This document shows, piece after piece, positions 16,380 through 24,005 of a stretch of DNA of 41,409 nt (the stretch's first letter is position 1; each line of letters begins with the position of its first letter). Source of the DNA: Chloroflexota bacterium. Its GTDB lineage: Bacteria; Chloroflexota; Anaerolineae; Anaerolineales; Villigracilaceae. Location: positions 1 to 41,409 of the forward strand of contig JACAET010000062.1 in the NCBI GenBank assembly GCA_013388685.1. The letters are read 5' to 3'. A program made the position numbers and the translations under genes. The notes beneath the pieces are model-generated. The model did no database searches. It saw only the letters and a program-made list of their open reading frames with translations, and was not told the origin of the DNA.

Positions 16380-16391
16380 AAGAACTCCTTC

Positions 16392-18284
16392 TCACGCAAG
16401 CAACGCGTAGATATGATGGTCGGTAGAGCCGATATAGACGACATCGTCGAATACCAGGGGCGTGCCTGTGATGGCTCCCTCCGTGCCGAATTTCCATCGC
16501 AATCTGCCCGTGCGATATTCGAGACAGTAAAGGCTCCCATCCACCGAGCCGCAATAGATCGAATCCTTGTAAAGGACCGGGGAACCGTTCACCTGATGTT
16601 CCGTGCGAAACCGCCAGGCTTCCTTCGAGTTTTTGGCTTCCACGGCATAGATAAAACCGTCGGCGGAACCGACGACGATCAAATCATCGGCAATACAGGG
16701 GGTGCTGATGGACGATTTACCGAGGCGGAACCGCCAGATCACCCATCCGTTGCGCGGATCGAGCGCGTACAACGTCCCATCCACGGAGGTAAAATAGATC
16801 GCCTGGCCAGTGCCCACGGTCGAGGCGGTGACCGCCCGCTTCGAACGGAAACGCCATTTCATCTCGCCGCGGAAATTGATCGCATAATAATCGCCGCTCT
16901 CACAGCCGAAATACACCATCTCCGACATCACGAACGGCGTGGACCGTATCGCGTCAGCCGATTCGAACCGCCAGGCCATGCGTCCGGTATTGAGATTCAC
17001 CGCATGCAAATGATTGTCATCCGACCCAAAGAAGATGTGTCCCTCGGCAATGGAAGGGGATGAACGTACGGGACCGTCGGTGTAGTACGTCCACACCACC
17101 TTGCCCGAACGCGAGGAAACCACGTGCAAACGCTTGTCCTCGGAGCCTACGATGATGTTTCCGTCCACGATGATCGGACGCGAGACGATCCCGCCGTCGG
17201 TCGGATATTTCCATTGGAATTTGCCTTCCGACGCGTCCAGCGCATACAGATTATGATCGTAGCAACCGATGTACAAGGTCCCCTGGTGAATGGCTGGGGT
17301 CCCGCGTATTTCGTCTTCACACTTGAACTTCCAAAGCGGCTTGATCCCCTCGCTTTTGATCGGACCGGTCTTTGGACCCATACGCACAAGCATTCCCGTC
17401 TTGCGCGCCACGGAAGTCAACGCGTCCCTCATTTCGGAGGCACTCTTGAAACGGTTGGCAGGTTCGTACTCCAGCGCCTGATTCACGATCGTTTCCAATT
17501 CGGGAGAGACTGCCGGGTTGATGCGCCGAATGGGACGTTCCGCAAACGAGAAAGGCGGCTCGAGACGCGGATCGCGGCGGGTCAACGCGTGATGCAGGGT
17601 GGCGCCCAGCGAATAGATATCCGCTGCCTGCGTGGCTTCGCCGCGATACTGTTCCGGCGGCGAATACCCTTCCGTGCCGATCATCGTCCCTTTGATGCCC
17701 GACTGGAACGCCTTGGCAATGCCAAAATCCACCAGCATCACATCGCCGTTGGAATTGATCATCACATTCGAGGGCTTCATATCGCGGAAGATGATGGGGT
17801 CCGGCTGATGTTTGTGCAGGTAATCCAGCACATCGCACAAATCAATTGCCCACGTCAGCACCTGCTCTTCGGGGAGGAACCCATTCGTCTCGTTGATGAC
17901 CGCTTCCATATCTTTGCCGTGGATGAATTCCAAAACCAGATAGGAACGGCTTTCCAGCGTAAAGTAGTCGTAGATCTTGGGTATGGAGGGATGATGCAGG
18001 GTGGCAAGCAGATTGGCTTCGCGTTCGAAGTTCTGCACGATGGTCTCGCGCACCAGCGGGTCGGGCGCGCTGTTAATCATTTCCTTGACCGCCACCAGCT
18101 TGGTCACATTGGGAAAATGCATGTCGCGGGCGCGGTAAACCGACCCCATGCCGCCCAGACCCACCACCTCCTGAATGGCATACCGCTTGGCAAGGATTGC
18201 ACCCGCCTGGAGCTGGCTCTTGGCGACGACGTTCTCTTCGCCCTTGTCGTCATCGGACAGTTCGGGAAATAATCTTGTTTCCAG
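16392..18284 (-). CDS. Ser/Thr protein kinase with C-terminal PQQ-like beta-propeller; probable CTG start
   Basis: A PknB-type kinase of about 630 residues. Counting from the CTG at 18284, the kinase domain covers about 36-290: Gly loop GLGGMGSVYRA, Lys67 in VAVKEM, the catalytic loop IIFRDMKPSN (Phe instead of the usual His or Tyr), VDFGIAK and GYSPPEQ. A short linker leads to a PQQ-like propeller (about 318-630) of repeated units such as SADGFIYAVEAKNSKEAWRF and GSVDGSLYCLEYRTGRLRW. No membrane helix separates the two, unlike typical PknB or PQQ receptors, so the propeller is probably a cytoplasmic scaffold or sensor. The reading frame extends upstream to a TTG at 18335, but a strong promoter occupies 18307-18335; no in-frame ATG, GTG or TTG follows it before the kinase core, and AGGAG lies 7 bases before the CTG. 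Confidence 0.88.
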   Translation of the reverse strand: METRLFPELSDDDKGEENVVAKSQLQAGAILAKRYAIQEVVGLGGMGSVYRARDMHFPNVTKLVAVKEMINSAPDPLVRETIVQNFEREANLLATLHHPSIPKIYDYFTLESRSYLVLEFIHGKDMEAVINETNGFLPEEQVLTWAIDLCDVLDYLHKHQPDPIIFRDMKPSNVMINSNGDVMLVDFGIAKAFQSGIKGTMIGTEGYSPPEQYRGEATQAADIYSLGATLHHALTRRDPRLEPPFSFAERPIRRINPAVSPELETIVNQALEYEPANRFKSASEMRDALTSVARKTGMLVRMGPKTGPIKSEGIKPLWKFKCEDEIRGTPAIHQGTLYIGCYDHNLYALDASEGKFQWKYPTDGGIVSRPIIVDGNIIVGSEDKRLHVVSSRSGKVVWTYYTDGPVRSSPSIAEGHIFFGSDDNHLHAVNLNTGRMAWRFESADAIRSTPFVMSEMVYFGCESGDYYAINFRGEMKWRFRSKRAVTASTVGTGQAIYFTSVDGTLYALDPRNGWVIWRFRLGKSSISTPCIADDLIVVGSADGFIYAVEAKNSKEAWRFRTEHQVNGSPVLYKDSIYCGSVDGSLYCLEYRTGRLRWKFGTEGAITGTPLVFDDVVYIGSTDHHIYALLA

Positions 18285-18306
18285 AGGAGTTCTCCTAATC
18301 AGGTAA

Positions 18307-18335
18307 ATTATAGTTTGCCCTTCATGGTTTGACAA
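18307..18335 (-). promoter_or_regulatory. Sigma-70-type promoter of the phospho-signalling operon
   Basis: On the minus strand TTGTCA (18335-18330), a 17-base spacer and a perfect TATAAT (18312-18307). The start point would be near 18300, followed by AGGAG at 18296-18292 and the CTG at 18284. All six genes down to 12464 are spaced by 20 bases or less and would be read from here. Confidence 0.8.
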
Positions 18336-18425
18336 CTGGAATTAAGGGCGTTTTCCTTACAAGCGCCTTGATTTCGTGATAAAAGCCTTGCAGGGAACCC
18401 TTTTCTACGGCAAAATAATCCCATC

Positions 18426-19052
18426 GTGAAGATTCTGGCGCTCAGCGACGAGGTCGTCGAACGACTTTACAGCCTTTGCAATAACGGTCATTTCAAGACC
18501 ATCGAACTGATTGTCGGATGCGGCGACCTCCCCTACCCCTATCTCGAGAATATCGTCACGCTCCTGAACGTCCCCCTCGTATACGTTCCCGGCAATCACG
18601 ATCCGAATTATTCGCCCGAAGACGCCAAATCGTATGCGGAGGGCGGTTCGAGCCTTGACCGGAGGCTGATCCGTTTCAAAACCTTCCTGATCGGCGGCTT
18701 GGGCGGGTGCGTCCAATACCGACCCGACGGGACGAACCAGTACACCCAAGCCGACGCCTACCTGCGCGCTTTCAGCATGATCCCCTCCCTGCTCCTCAAC
18801 CGTCTCCATTACGGTCGTTCCATGGACATCCTCATCACCCACTCGCCCCCCTTCGGCATCCACGACGACGATACGCAGGCGCATACGGGGCTGAAAGCCA
18901 TCAACTGGCTCATCCGCGTCGCCAAACCGCGTTATCATCTGCACGGACACACCCACTTCTACCGCCGCAACCTCGCCGAATCCGAAACACTTTACAAAGG
19001 AACAAAAATCATCAACGTCCACCCCTACAAGGTTTTGGACGTGTACCACTAA
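18426..19052 (+). CDS. Calcineurin-like metallophosphoesterase
   Basis: A 208-residue phosphoesterase (PF00149 superfamily). Metal-binding motifs are the N-terminal LALSDE, VGCGDLP, PGNHDPN, LITHSPP and a C-terminal HGHTHFYRR. Motif I reads SDEVVE where most relatives have SDxH, so one His ligand is missing or replaced by Glu; a subgroup with SDE is seen in other Chloroflexota, and the site is probably still functional. The gene starts with GTG, has no Shine-Dalgarno sequence, and a weak -10-like CAAAAT lies close upstream, so a leaderless message is possible. It is divergent from the kinase operon with a 90-base gap. The substrate is unknown (nucleotide or phosphoprotein). Confidence 0.88.
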   Translation: MKILALSDEVVERLYSLCNNGHFKTIELIVGCGDLPYPYLENIVTLLNVPLVYVPGNHDPNYSPEDAKSYAEGGSSLDRRLIRFKTFLIGGLGGCVQYRPDGTNQYTQADAYLRAFSMIPSLLLNRLHYGRSMDILITHSPPFGIHDDDTQAHTGLKAINWLIRVAKPRYHLHGHTHFYRRNLAESETLYKGTKIINVHPYKVLDVYH

Positions 19053-19054
19053 CA

Positions 19055-19104
19055 ATACAGCGCAAGGTTGGGCAGACGTTACACTTGTCGAACTTTGCGC
19101 TGTA
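19055..19104 (+). terminator. Hairpin past the metallophosphoesterase gene
   Basis: TACAGCGCAAGGTT (19056-19069) pairs with AACTTTGCGCTGTA (19091-19104), with one mismatch. The loop contains GCAGACGTTACACTTG, a sequence that also occurs near 4520. The T-run is poor, so this may be a repeat element acting as a terminator. Confidence 0.5.
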
Positions 19105-19188
19105 ATACTAATCGCTAGAGATTCCAGCGCATACTCGGCGTACTCTTACACCGAAAAAACATCAAATTTTTTAAACCGCTACTTCACC

Positions 19189-20082
19189 ATGACAGACGAA
19201 TCCTTCTCTGAACAAGCCCGCGCCGACTTTCAGCGCGCCCGTCTCAAGGCGTTCCTCCATCGCGTCTGGGATTCGCTCTCCGGTCAGCGCACCACCCTGC
19301 TCTCCTACGACGACATCAAAGAAAAACTCCACATCGGCGGTCCCATCTATCGGGGCGTACAGACCGTTCGCGTGGATCAGATTGCGGGAAGTCTGAATCG
19401 TTACCACGAATTCGACCGGGTCTTCCTGCCCGTCTCCGAAACACTGGCTGACCGCTGGCAAAGCGTCAACCGCGCCTTCTACCAGGACATCAGCCTCCCC
19501 CCCGTCGTCCTCTACAAAGTGGGCGATGTCTATTTCGTGGTGGACGGGCACCACCGCGTCTCCGTCGCCCGCGAAAAGGGACAGGAATTCATCGAAGCCG
19601 AAGTGCGCGAATGCGCCACCCGCGTCAACATCACCCCCAACCTCAGACCCGAAGACCTCGAAATCCTCGAAGACAAAGTACACTTTCTCGAGCGCACTTC
19701 CCTCGACCGTCTCCTCCCCAATGCAAACATCAAACTCACCATCCCCGACGGCTTCGACCGCATGCTCGAACACATCGCCGTTCACCGTTACTTCATGGGT
19801 CTCGACTTGAAACGCGACATCTCCGAAGAAGAAGCGGTCAAACACTGGTACGAAACCGTCTATATGCCCGTTGTGAATGTCATCCGCGAAACCGGCATCC
19901 TCAACCAGTTCCCCGGCAAAACCGAAGGCGACCTCTACTTGTGGGTGCTCGATCACCAACACTACCTTGCAGAAGAAGAAGGCGTTCCTCTCCAGCCGCC
20001 CGAAAATGCGGCGCGTACCTTTGTGGAAGAAGCCGCCAAGCCGTCTCGCAAACGCCGGACAAAAAAATCGGAGAAAAAATGA
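19189..20082 (+). CDS. ParB/sulfiredoxin-like-domain protein of unknown function
   Basis: A 297-residue protein whose middle (about residues 55-135) resembles the ParB N-terminal fold: VRVDQIAGSLNRYHEFDRVF, then LPPVVLYKVGDVYFVVDGHHRVSVAREKG. The GHHR piece corresponds to the GxxR/GERR nucleotide-binding motif of ParB and sulfiredoxin relatives. A helical C-terminal half (EEAVKHWYETVYMPVV) and a strongly basic tail (KPSRKRRTKKSEKK) suggest nucleic-acid contact. There is no helix-turn-helix of the chromosomal ParB type, so this is not the segregation protein. The next start overlaps its stop (ATGA). The start ATG has no clear Shine-Dalgarno sequence. Confidence 0.75.
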   Translation: MTDESFSEQARADFQRARLKAFLHRVWDSLSGQRTTLLSYDDIKEKLHIGGPIYRGVQTVRVDQIAGSLNRYHEFDRVFLPVSETLADRWQSVNRAFYQDISLPPVVLYKVGDVYFVVDGHHRVSVAREKGQEFIEAEVRECATRVNITPNLRPEDLEILEDKVHFLERTSLDRLLPNANIKLTIPDGFDRMLEHIAVHRYFMGLDLKRDISEEEAVKHWYETVYMPVVNVIRETGILNQFPGKTEGDLYLWVLDHQHYLAEEEGVPLQPPENAARTFVEEAAKPSRKRRTKKSEKK

Positions 20083-20990
20083 CATCCACCCACCCTCTGA
20101 GGGGGGTCTACGCCGCAGCGATTACCCCCCTCAAACACGATTCATCCCTCGACCTCGACTCTGTGCCTGCCCTCCTGAAATTTCTCGCCGCCCGGGGCTG
20201 TCACGGCGCACTCTTCTTCGGCACCACCGGTGAGGGGCCCTCCTTTTCCCCCGCCGAACGCGAGAGCCTGCTTCGCACCGTGCGCGCCTACCGCCACATC
20301 GTGCCGGGGTTTCGCCTGCTGGCTGGCACCGGCACCCCCAGCATCACCGAAACCATTGACCTGACCAAACTCGCCTTCGAACTCGGCTACGACGCGGTCG
20401 TCGTCCTGCCCCCGTACTACTTCCGTAAAGCCACAGACGAAGGTTTGTTCCGGTGGTTCAGCGAACTCATCAACAAAGCCGTCCCGCCGGACCGCTACCT
20501 GTTCGGCTACCACTTCCCCCACGTGGCGGGGATCGGCTTCTCGATCGAACTGCTGGCGCGGCTGAAGGACGCCTTCCCCGTGCAGTTTGCCGGCATCAAA
20601 GATTCCTCCCACGACGCCGACCTCGCCCGCACCCTCGGCGAAACATTCGGCGAAGACCTGGTCGTCCTCACCGGCACAGACTCCTACCTGCAACGGGCAA
20701 TGGAAAACCGCGCCGCCGGCTGCATCACCGCCCCCGCCAATTTGATTTCCCCCGACCTGCGCCAAGTGTGGGATTCGATGAACGCAGGAAAAGACGCCTC
20801 GCAGGCACAGAAGCGCGTCACCGCACAGCGGCACATCCTCGAAAAATACCCGCCCTTCCCGCCGACGCTGAAAGCCCTGCTCCACCGCCTGCACGGACTG
20901 CCGCGCTGGTCGGTCAAGCCGCCGCTGGAGGAGATTTCAGATGAACTGGCGGATAAAATGATTCAGGACTTGGAGGGTTTGCAGGCTTGA
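20079..20990 (+). CDS. DapA/NAL-superfamily aldolase (dihydrodipicolinate synthase-like)
   Basis: A 303-residue class I aldolase-fold enzyme. FFGTTGEGPSFS (about residue 47) is the GTTGE substrate-carboxylate loop, Tyr113/114 in LPPYYF is the catalytic Tyr position, and Lys174 in FAGIKDSS is the Schiff-base lysine. The segment corresponding to YNVPxRTG in true DapA reads FGYHFPHVAG, so the Arg that binds aspartate semialdehyde is absent. That points to a paralogue acting on another 2-keto acid (KDG- or NAL-like). GGAGAAAAA precedes the ATG, which overlaps the ParB-like gene stop. A lysine-pathway role is unlikely. Confidence 0.85.
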   Translation: MTSTHPLRGVYAAAITPLKHDSSLDLDSVPALLKFLAARGCHGALFFGTTGEGPSFSPAERESLLRTVRAYRHIVPGFRLLAGTGTPSITETIDLTKLAFELGYDAVVVLPPYYFRKATDEGLFRWFSELINKAVPPDRYLFGYHFPHVAGIGFSIELLARLKDAFPVQFAGIKDSSHDADLARTLGETFGEDLVVLTGTDSYLQRAMENRAAGCITAPANLISPDLRQVWDSMNAGKDASQAQKRVTAQRHILEKYPPFPPTLKALLHRLHGLPRWSVKPPLEEISDELADKMIQDLEGLQA

Positions 20991-21025
20991 ACATTCGCCC
21001 CTGCAACTTTTCGATCTGAAACCCG

Positions 21026-21838
21026 ATGATGAACTGGCGTCTCCTCCTCACTCCTCCTGCGCGCGGCGCGTGGAACATGGCTGTGGATGAAGCCATCCTC
21101 GAACACATCGGACGCGGCGAATCGCTCCCGACCCTGCGCCTGTACGCGTGGACCCCGCCCTGTCTCTCGCTGGGACACGCCCAACCCATTGCCGATGTGG
21201 ACCTCGCGCGCCTCGAAGTCCGCGGCTGGGAGATCGTCCGCCGCGCCACAGGCGGGCGCGCCATCCTGCACACCGACGAGTTGACCTACTCGGTCATCGC
21301 CCCGACAGATGAACCGCGCGTGGAGGGAAGCGTGCTCGAAAGTTACAACCGCCTCGCGGGAGCGCTGTTGCGGGCGGTCAAAAGCCTGGATGTTCCGGTA
21401 GAGATGAAAGAGGGGAAGGTAAATGACAACAGCATACCCAACCCGGTCTGCTTCGAAGTTCCCTCCACCTACGAAATTACGGCAGGCGGAAAAAAACTGA
21501 TCGGGTCGGCGCAGGCGCGCAGAAAAGAGGGCGTACTCCAACACGGCTCCCTCCCATTGAGCGGCGACCTAACTCGCATCTGTCAGGCGCTGAAGTTCGA
21601 GAGCGAAGCGGCAAGAGAAAATGCTGTGAAGCGTCTGCTCGAACGGGCGACGACGGTTGAATCCGTTTTGGGGCGAAGAATCAGTTGGGAGAGGGCTGCC
21701 CAGGCTTTCGTCGAGGCATTCGAAGCGCAGTTGGGGTTGAAGTTCGAGCGGGGGGCGTTATCCGAATCCGAATCCAAAAGGGCAGAGGAGTTGGCCAGGG
21801 AAAAATACGACCATCCCTCGTGGACAGAACGGGTTTAA
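21026..21838 (+). CDS. lipM: Octanoyltransferase LipM-like (lipoate synthesis)
   Basis: A 270-residue member of the BPL/LplA/LipB family. The motif RRATGGRAILHTDELTYS (about residues 72-89) is the lipoyl/octanoyl-binding core. CFEVPSTYEI with Cys142 matches the catalytic Cys of LipM-type octanoyl-ACP:protein octanoyltransferases, and GGKKLIGSAQARR carries the conserved Lys. The N-terminus PPARGAWNMAVDEAILE is typical. LplA ligases usually lack this Cys and have an extra C-terminal domain, absent here. Two ATGs in tandem are possible starts. The stop overlaps the convergent DUF4230 stop in a TTAA. Confidence 0.85.
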   Translation: MMNWRLLLTPPARGAWNMAVDEAILEHIGRGESLPTLRLYAWTPPCLSLGHAQPIADVDLARLEVRGWEIVRRATGGRAILHTDELTYSVIAPTDEPRVEGSVLESYNRLAGALLRAVKSLDVPVEMKEGKVNDNSIPNPVCFEVPSTYEITAGGKKLIGSAQARRKEGVLQHGSLPLSGDLTRICQALKFESEAARENAVKRLLERATTVESVLGRRISWERAAQAFVEAFEAQLGLKFERGALSESESKRAEELAREKYDHPSWTERV

Positions 21839-22506
21839 CCCTGGTCGCTGACAAAAATCGTGTTCGGGAAACCCAGCGCGGCGAAGAATTTGAGCAGGTA
21901 GGCTTCGGCGTTGATTTGCGCCTGTTCGAGAATGCCGTCTTCCAGCGCGGCTTTGAGGATTTCCTGCTCCGCCTTCTGGCGCACGAGTGTTTCGAGGTTG
22001 GGGTCGGGCTGGGTGAGCAGTCCCGTGTCGCGGTCGTAGACGTAGGATTTTTCGTTATCGAGGGTGGCGATGAAAATTTCGGCGGGCGGCAGGTTGACGG
22101 TCAACACGCCGTTCTCGTAGCGCAGATGTTCGGGACGCAGTTTCTCCATGTCAATGCCCGCGATGACCGTGCCATGCCCCACGAACAGGATCTTATCCCC
22201 AAACAGCGTTTCGAACGAGCCGCCGCCGGTTTGCCCGCTGATGACCTTTTCCACGCTGTATTGAATCGTCTCCAGGCGCGCCAGCGCGCGGATTTCGTTG
22301 ATGTAGGTGACCGGGTCGGGGATGATGGTGGGGGTGGGGTTGAGCAGGTTCGCTACCTGAGTTTGCAGGGAGCGGTTCGCCTCGTTGACCTGCTGGAACG
22401 GCGCCGCCGCGGCTTGCGAGGCTTCGCGCACGGTCTGGACGATGAAATAGACCCCCGCCACCAGCACGATCAAAATCAAAATCGAGAACAGGCTGTTGTT
22501 TTTCAT
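21835..22506 (-). CDS. DUF4230-family membrane-anchored protein
   Basis: A 223-residue protein with one N-terminal membrane helix (residues about 6-24, SLFSILILIVLVAGVYFIV), a coiled or linker region (QQVNEANRSLQTQVANLL), a TP linker (NPTPTIIPDP) and a globular domain (about 70-223). VGHGTVIAGIDMEKLRPEHL and LTVNLPPAEIFIATLDNEKSY are characteristic of DUF4230 (PF14014). The orientation suggests an extracytoplasmic domain. The function of the family is unknown. The start lies only 7 bases from a -10 element shared with the divergent lipoprotein gene, and no Shine-Dalgarno sequence is seen, so the message is probably leaderless. Confidence 0.85.
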   Translation of the reverse strand: MKNNSLFSILILIVLVAGVYFIVQTVREASQAAAAPFQQVNEANRSLQTQVANLLNPTPTIIPDPVTYINEIRALARLETIQYSVEKVISGQTGGGSFETLFGDKILFVGHGTVIAGIDMEKLRPEHLRYENGVLTVNLPPAEIFIATLDNEKSYVYDRDTGLLTQPDPNLETLVRQKAEQEILKAALEDGILEQAQINAEAYLLKFFAALGFPNTIFVSDQG

Positions 22507-22512
22507 GCGCGT

Positions 22513-22520
22513 ATTATAAT
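22513..22520. promoter_or_regulatory. Palindromic, bidirectional -10 element
   Basis: ATTATAAT reads the same on both strands and therefore offers TATAAT to both divergent genes (plus 22515-22520; minus 22518-22513). The gene starts lie 7 bases away (minus, 22506) and 14 bases away (plus, GTG at 22534). No good -35 is evident on either side. Confidence 0.6.
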
Positions 22521-22533
22521 CTCAATACATCAC

Positions 22534-23565
22534 GTGAACCGTAAACGTCTCCTGTTGTTTCCTTTCGTTTTTGTCGCGTTCCTCCTGTGGGGATGTGAGA
22601 CGCCGCGTCTCGACTTGAGTGGGGCGGCGGCGACGCCCATCCCGGTGATCACCCTTCAAGCGGAGGAAACGCCGCTTCTGCCGACGGCGGAACTGGGGCG
22701 GGCGGAAAACCCCATCATTCTCGCCCTGCCCCCCTCCGCCGGCGCTACGCCCGAACAGGTCAATGCCGCACGCGAGATCGCCGCCCAGTTCACCAAGCGG
22801 ACGGGATACGTCGTGGTGGTGGTCGCTCCCGATTCGTACGCCGCGCTGGTGAATGCGTTCGAAAAGGGAAATGCACACATTGCCCTTCTCGATCCGCTTG
22901 CCTACGCGCTTGCCCATCAAAGGGACCTGGTGCGCGCCCGGTTCGCCATTGTACGGGAAGGGAAAATCGCCTACGGGACGCAATTCCTTGCCCGGAGCAG
23001 GGACGGATTCGTCCCGTATTTCGACCCCCCCACCGGAGAAAACACCGCCGATGCCTTCACCGCGCTGGCACAGTTCAACGGCAAGAAACCGTGCTGGAGC
23101 GAGGAGACATCGCCGTCAGGACATATCATTCCGCTGGGGTTGTTGAATCAGGCTCGCATCCAGACTCAAACCGCTGCCTTCGCGGGAAGCCAGACCACGG
23201 TGGTGCGGTCTCTGTATAAGGGCGGTATTTGCGATTTCGGCGCGACCTATGTTGACGCCCGGAAATTCCCGTCGCTCGAAGATGAAATGCCCGACCTGCT
23301 CGAACAAGTGCACGTCATCTGGCGGACGCCGGACCTCATCCCGTATGAGGTGCTGGTATTTTCCACCCACCTGCCGGAGCCGATGCGTGATGTGTTCTCT
23401 AACCTCATCCCCGCCATACTGCAAACGGACGCGGGCAAAGCCGCCTTCCAAACAGCCTATGACATTGACGAAATCCGCGCGGCGAACGATGGAGATTTCA
23501 GCGAGTTTCGCGCATTGGTACAGAACGCCGGGCTGGATGTGTCGGCGCTGTTGAACGGGCGTTGA
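22534..23565 (+). CDS. PhnD-like substrate-binding lipoprotein (phosphate/phosphonate ABC type)
   Basis: A 343-residue lipoprotein starting at GTG 22534: a short basic N-terminus (MNRKRLLLFPFVFVAFL), then the lipobox LLWGC, so Cys21 would be lipidated. A TP-rich spacer follows, and then a periplasmic-binding fold of the PhnD/PtxB family (PF12974): LALPPSAGATPEQVNAAREI, TGYVVVVVAPDSYAALVNAF, HIALLDPLAYALAH and GGICDFGATYVDAR. No permease or ATPase gene is adjacent, so it may serve a remote transporter or act as a sensor. The frame is open far upstream, but the promoter at 22515 and the lipobox fix the start. Confidence 0.86.
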   Translation: MNRKRLLLFPFVFVAFLLWGCETPRLDLSGAAATPIPVITLQAEETPLLPTAELGRAENPIILALPPSAGATPEQVNAAREIAAQFTKRTGYVVVVVAPDSYAALVNAFEKGNAHIALLDPLAYALAHQRDLVRARFAIVREGKIAYGTQFLARSRDGFVPYFDPPTGENTADAFTALAQFNGKKPCWSEETSPSGHIIPLGLLNQARIQTQTAAFAGSQTTVVRSLYKGGICDFGATYVDARKFPSLEDEMPDLLEQVHVIWRTPDLIPYEVLVFSTHLPEPMRDVFSNLIPAILQTDAGKAAFQTAYDIDEIRAANDGDFSEFRALVQNAGLDVSALLNGR

Positions 23566-23615
23566 TTTTGGTCTTGGCGCACAGCCGCAACGCCACCGGG
23601 TTTCCCGCAGAACGG

Positions 23616-23972
23616 TCAATCCTCCCCTCTGAAATCCGAAATCAAATGAAAGTGAAGGTGTGGAAAATCCTGATATGCCCCGCCGTTGACGATCAACCGC
23701 CAGGCGGGAAGCTGAAATTCCTCGATTAGGCTTTGCACAACAGCGGTCAACTCGGTCAGGAATGCGGAATCGGGTTCGAGGTCCAGGAACGAAGCGACCG
23801 CTCCCTTCGGCACCAGCAGAACGTGAAAGGCGTATGACGGCTTGGGGTGATGGAATGCCATCAGGGACTCCGTCTCGCGCAGACGTCTGACGGGGATGGC
23901 GCTGCTCATGTGGGTAAAGATCCAGCCGAAGAGAGGGGCAAGGAGCCGCAACGTTTTACGAAGTATGCGCAT
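23616..23972 (-). CDS. HIT-domain nucleotide-binding protein
   Basis: A 118-residue histidine-triad protein. The active-site motif HLHFHLIS lies near the C-terminus (about residues 105-112), preceded by WRLIVNGGAYQDFPH. FHVLLVPKGAVASFLDL corresponds to the HxLLIPKxH region of Hint/Fhit relatives. The N-terminus is hydrophobic and basic (MRILRKTLRLLAPLFGWIFTHM) and could be a membrane anchor, which is unusual for the family. It lies 33 bases downstream of xpt and is probably co-transcribed, fitting a role in purine nucleotide turnover (hydrolysis of AMP-linked compounds). Confidence 0.85.
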   Translation of the reverse strand: MRILRKTLRLLAPLFGWIFTHMSSAIPVRRLRETESLMAFHHPKPSYAFHVLLVPKGAVASFLDLEPDSAFLTELTAVVQSLIEEFQLPAWRLIVNGGAYQDFPHLHFHLISDFRGED

Positions 23973-24005
23973 GGGAGGCGGCAGGCGTTGTGTGATTCGC
24001 TCAAA

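Noticed and set aside
19611..20990. Longer version of the aldolase starting inside the ParB-like gene
   Set aside because: The extension is out-of-frame sequence of the upstream gene (Arg/His/Pro-rich). The ATG at 20079 has a ribosome-binding site and matches the family length.
21685..22533. Extended N-terminus of the PhnD-like protein
   Set aside because: It would cover lipM and DUF4230 coding DNA on both strands. The lipobox and the -10 at 22515 fix the start at GTG 22534.
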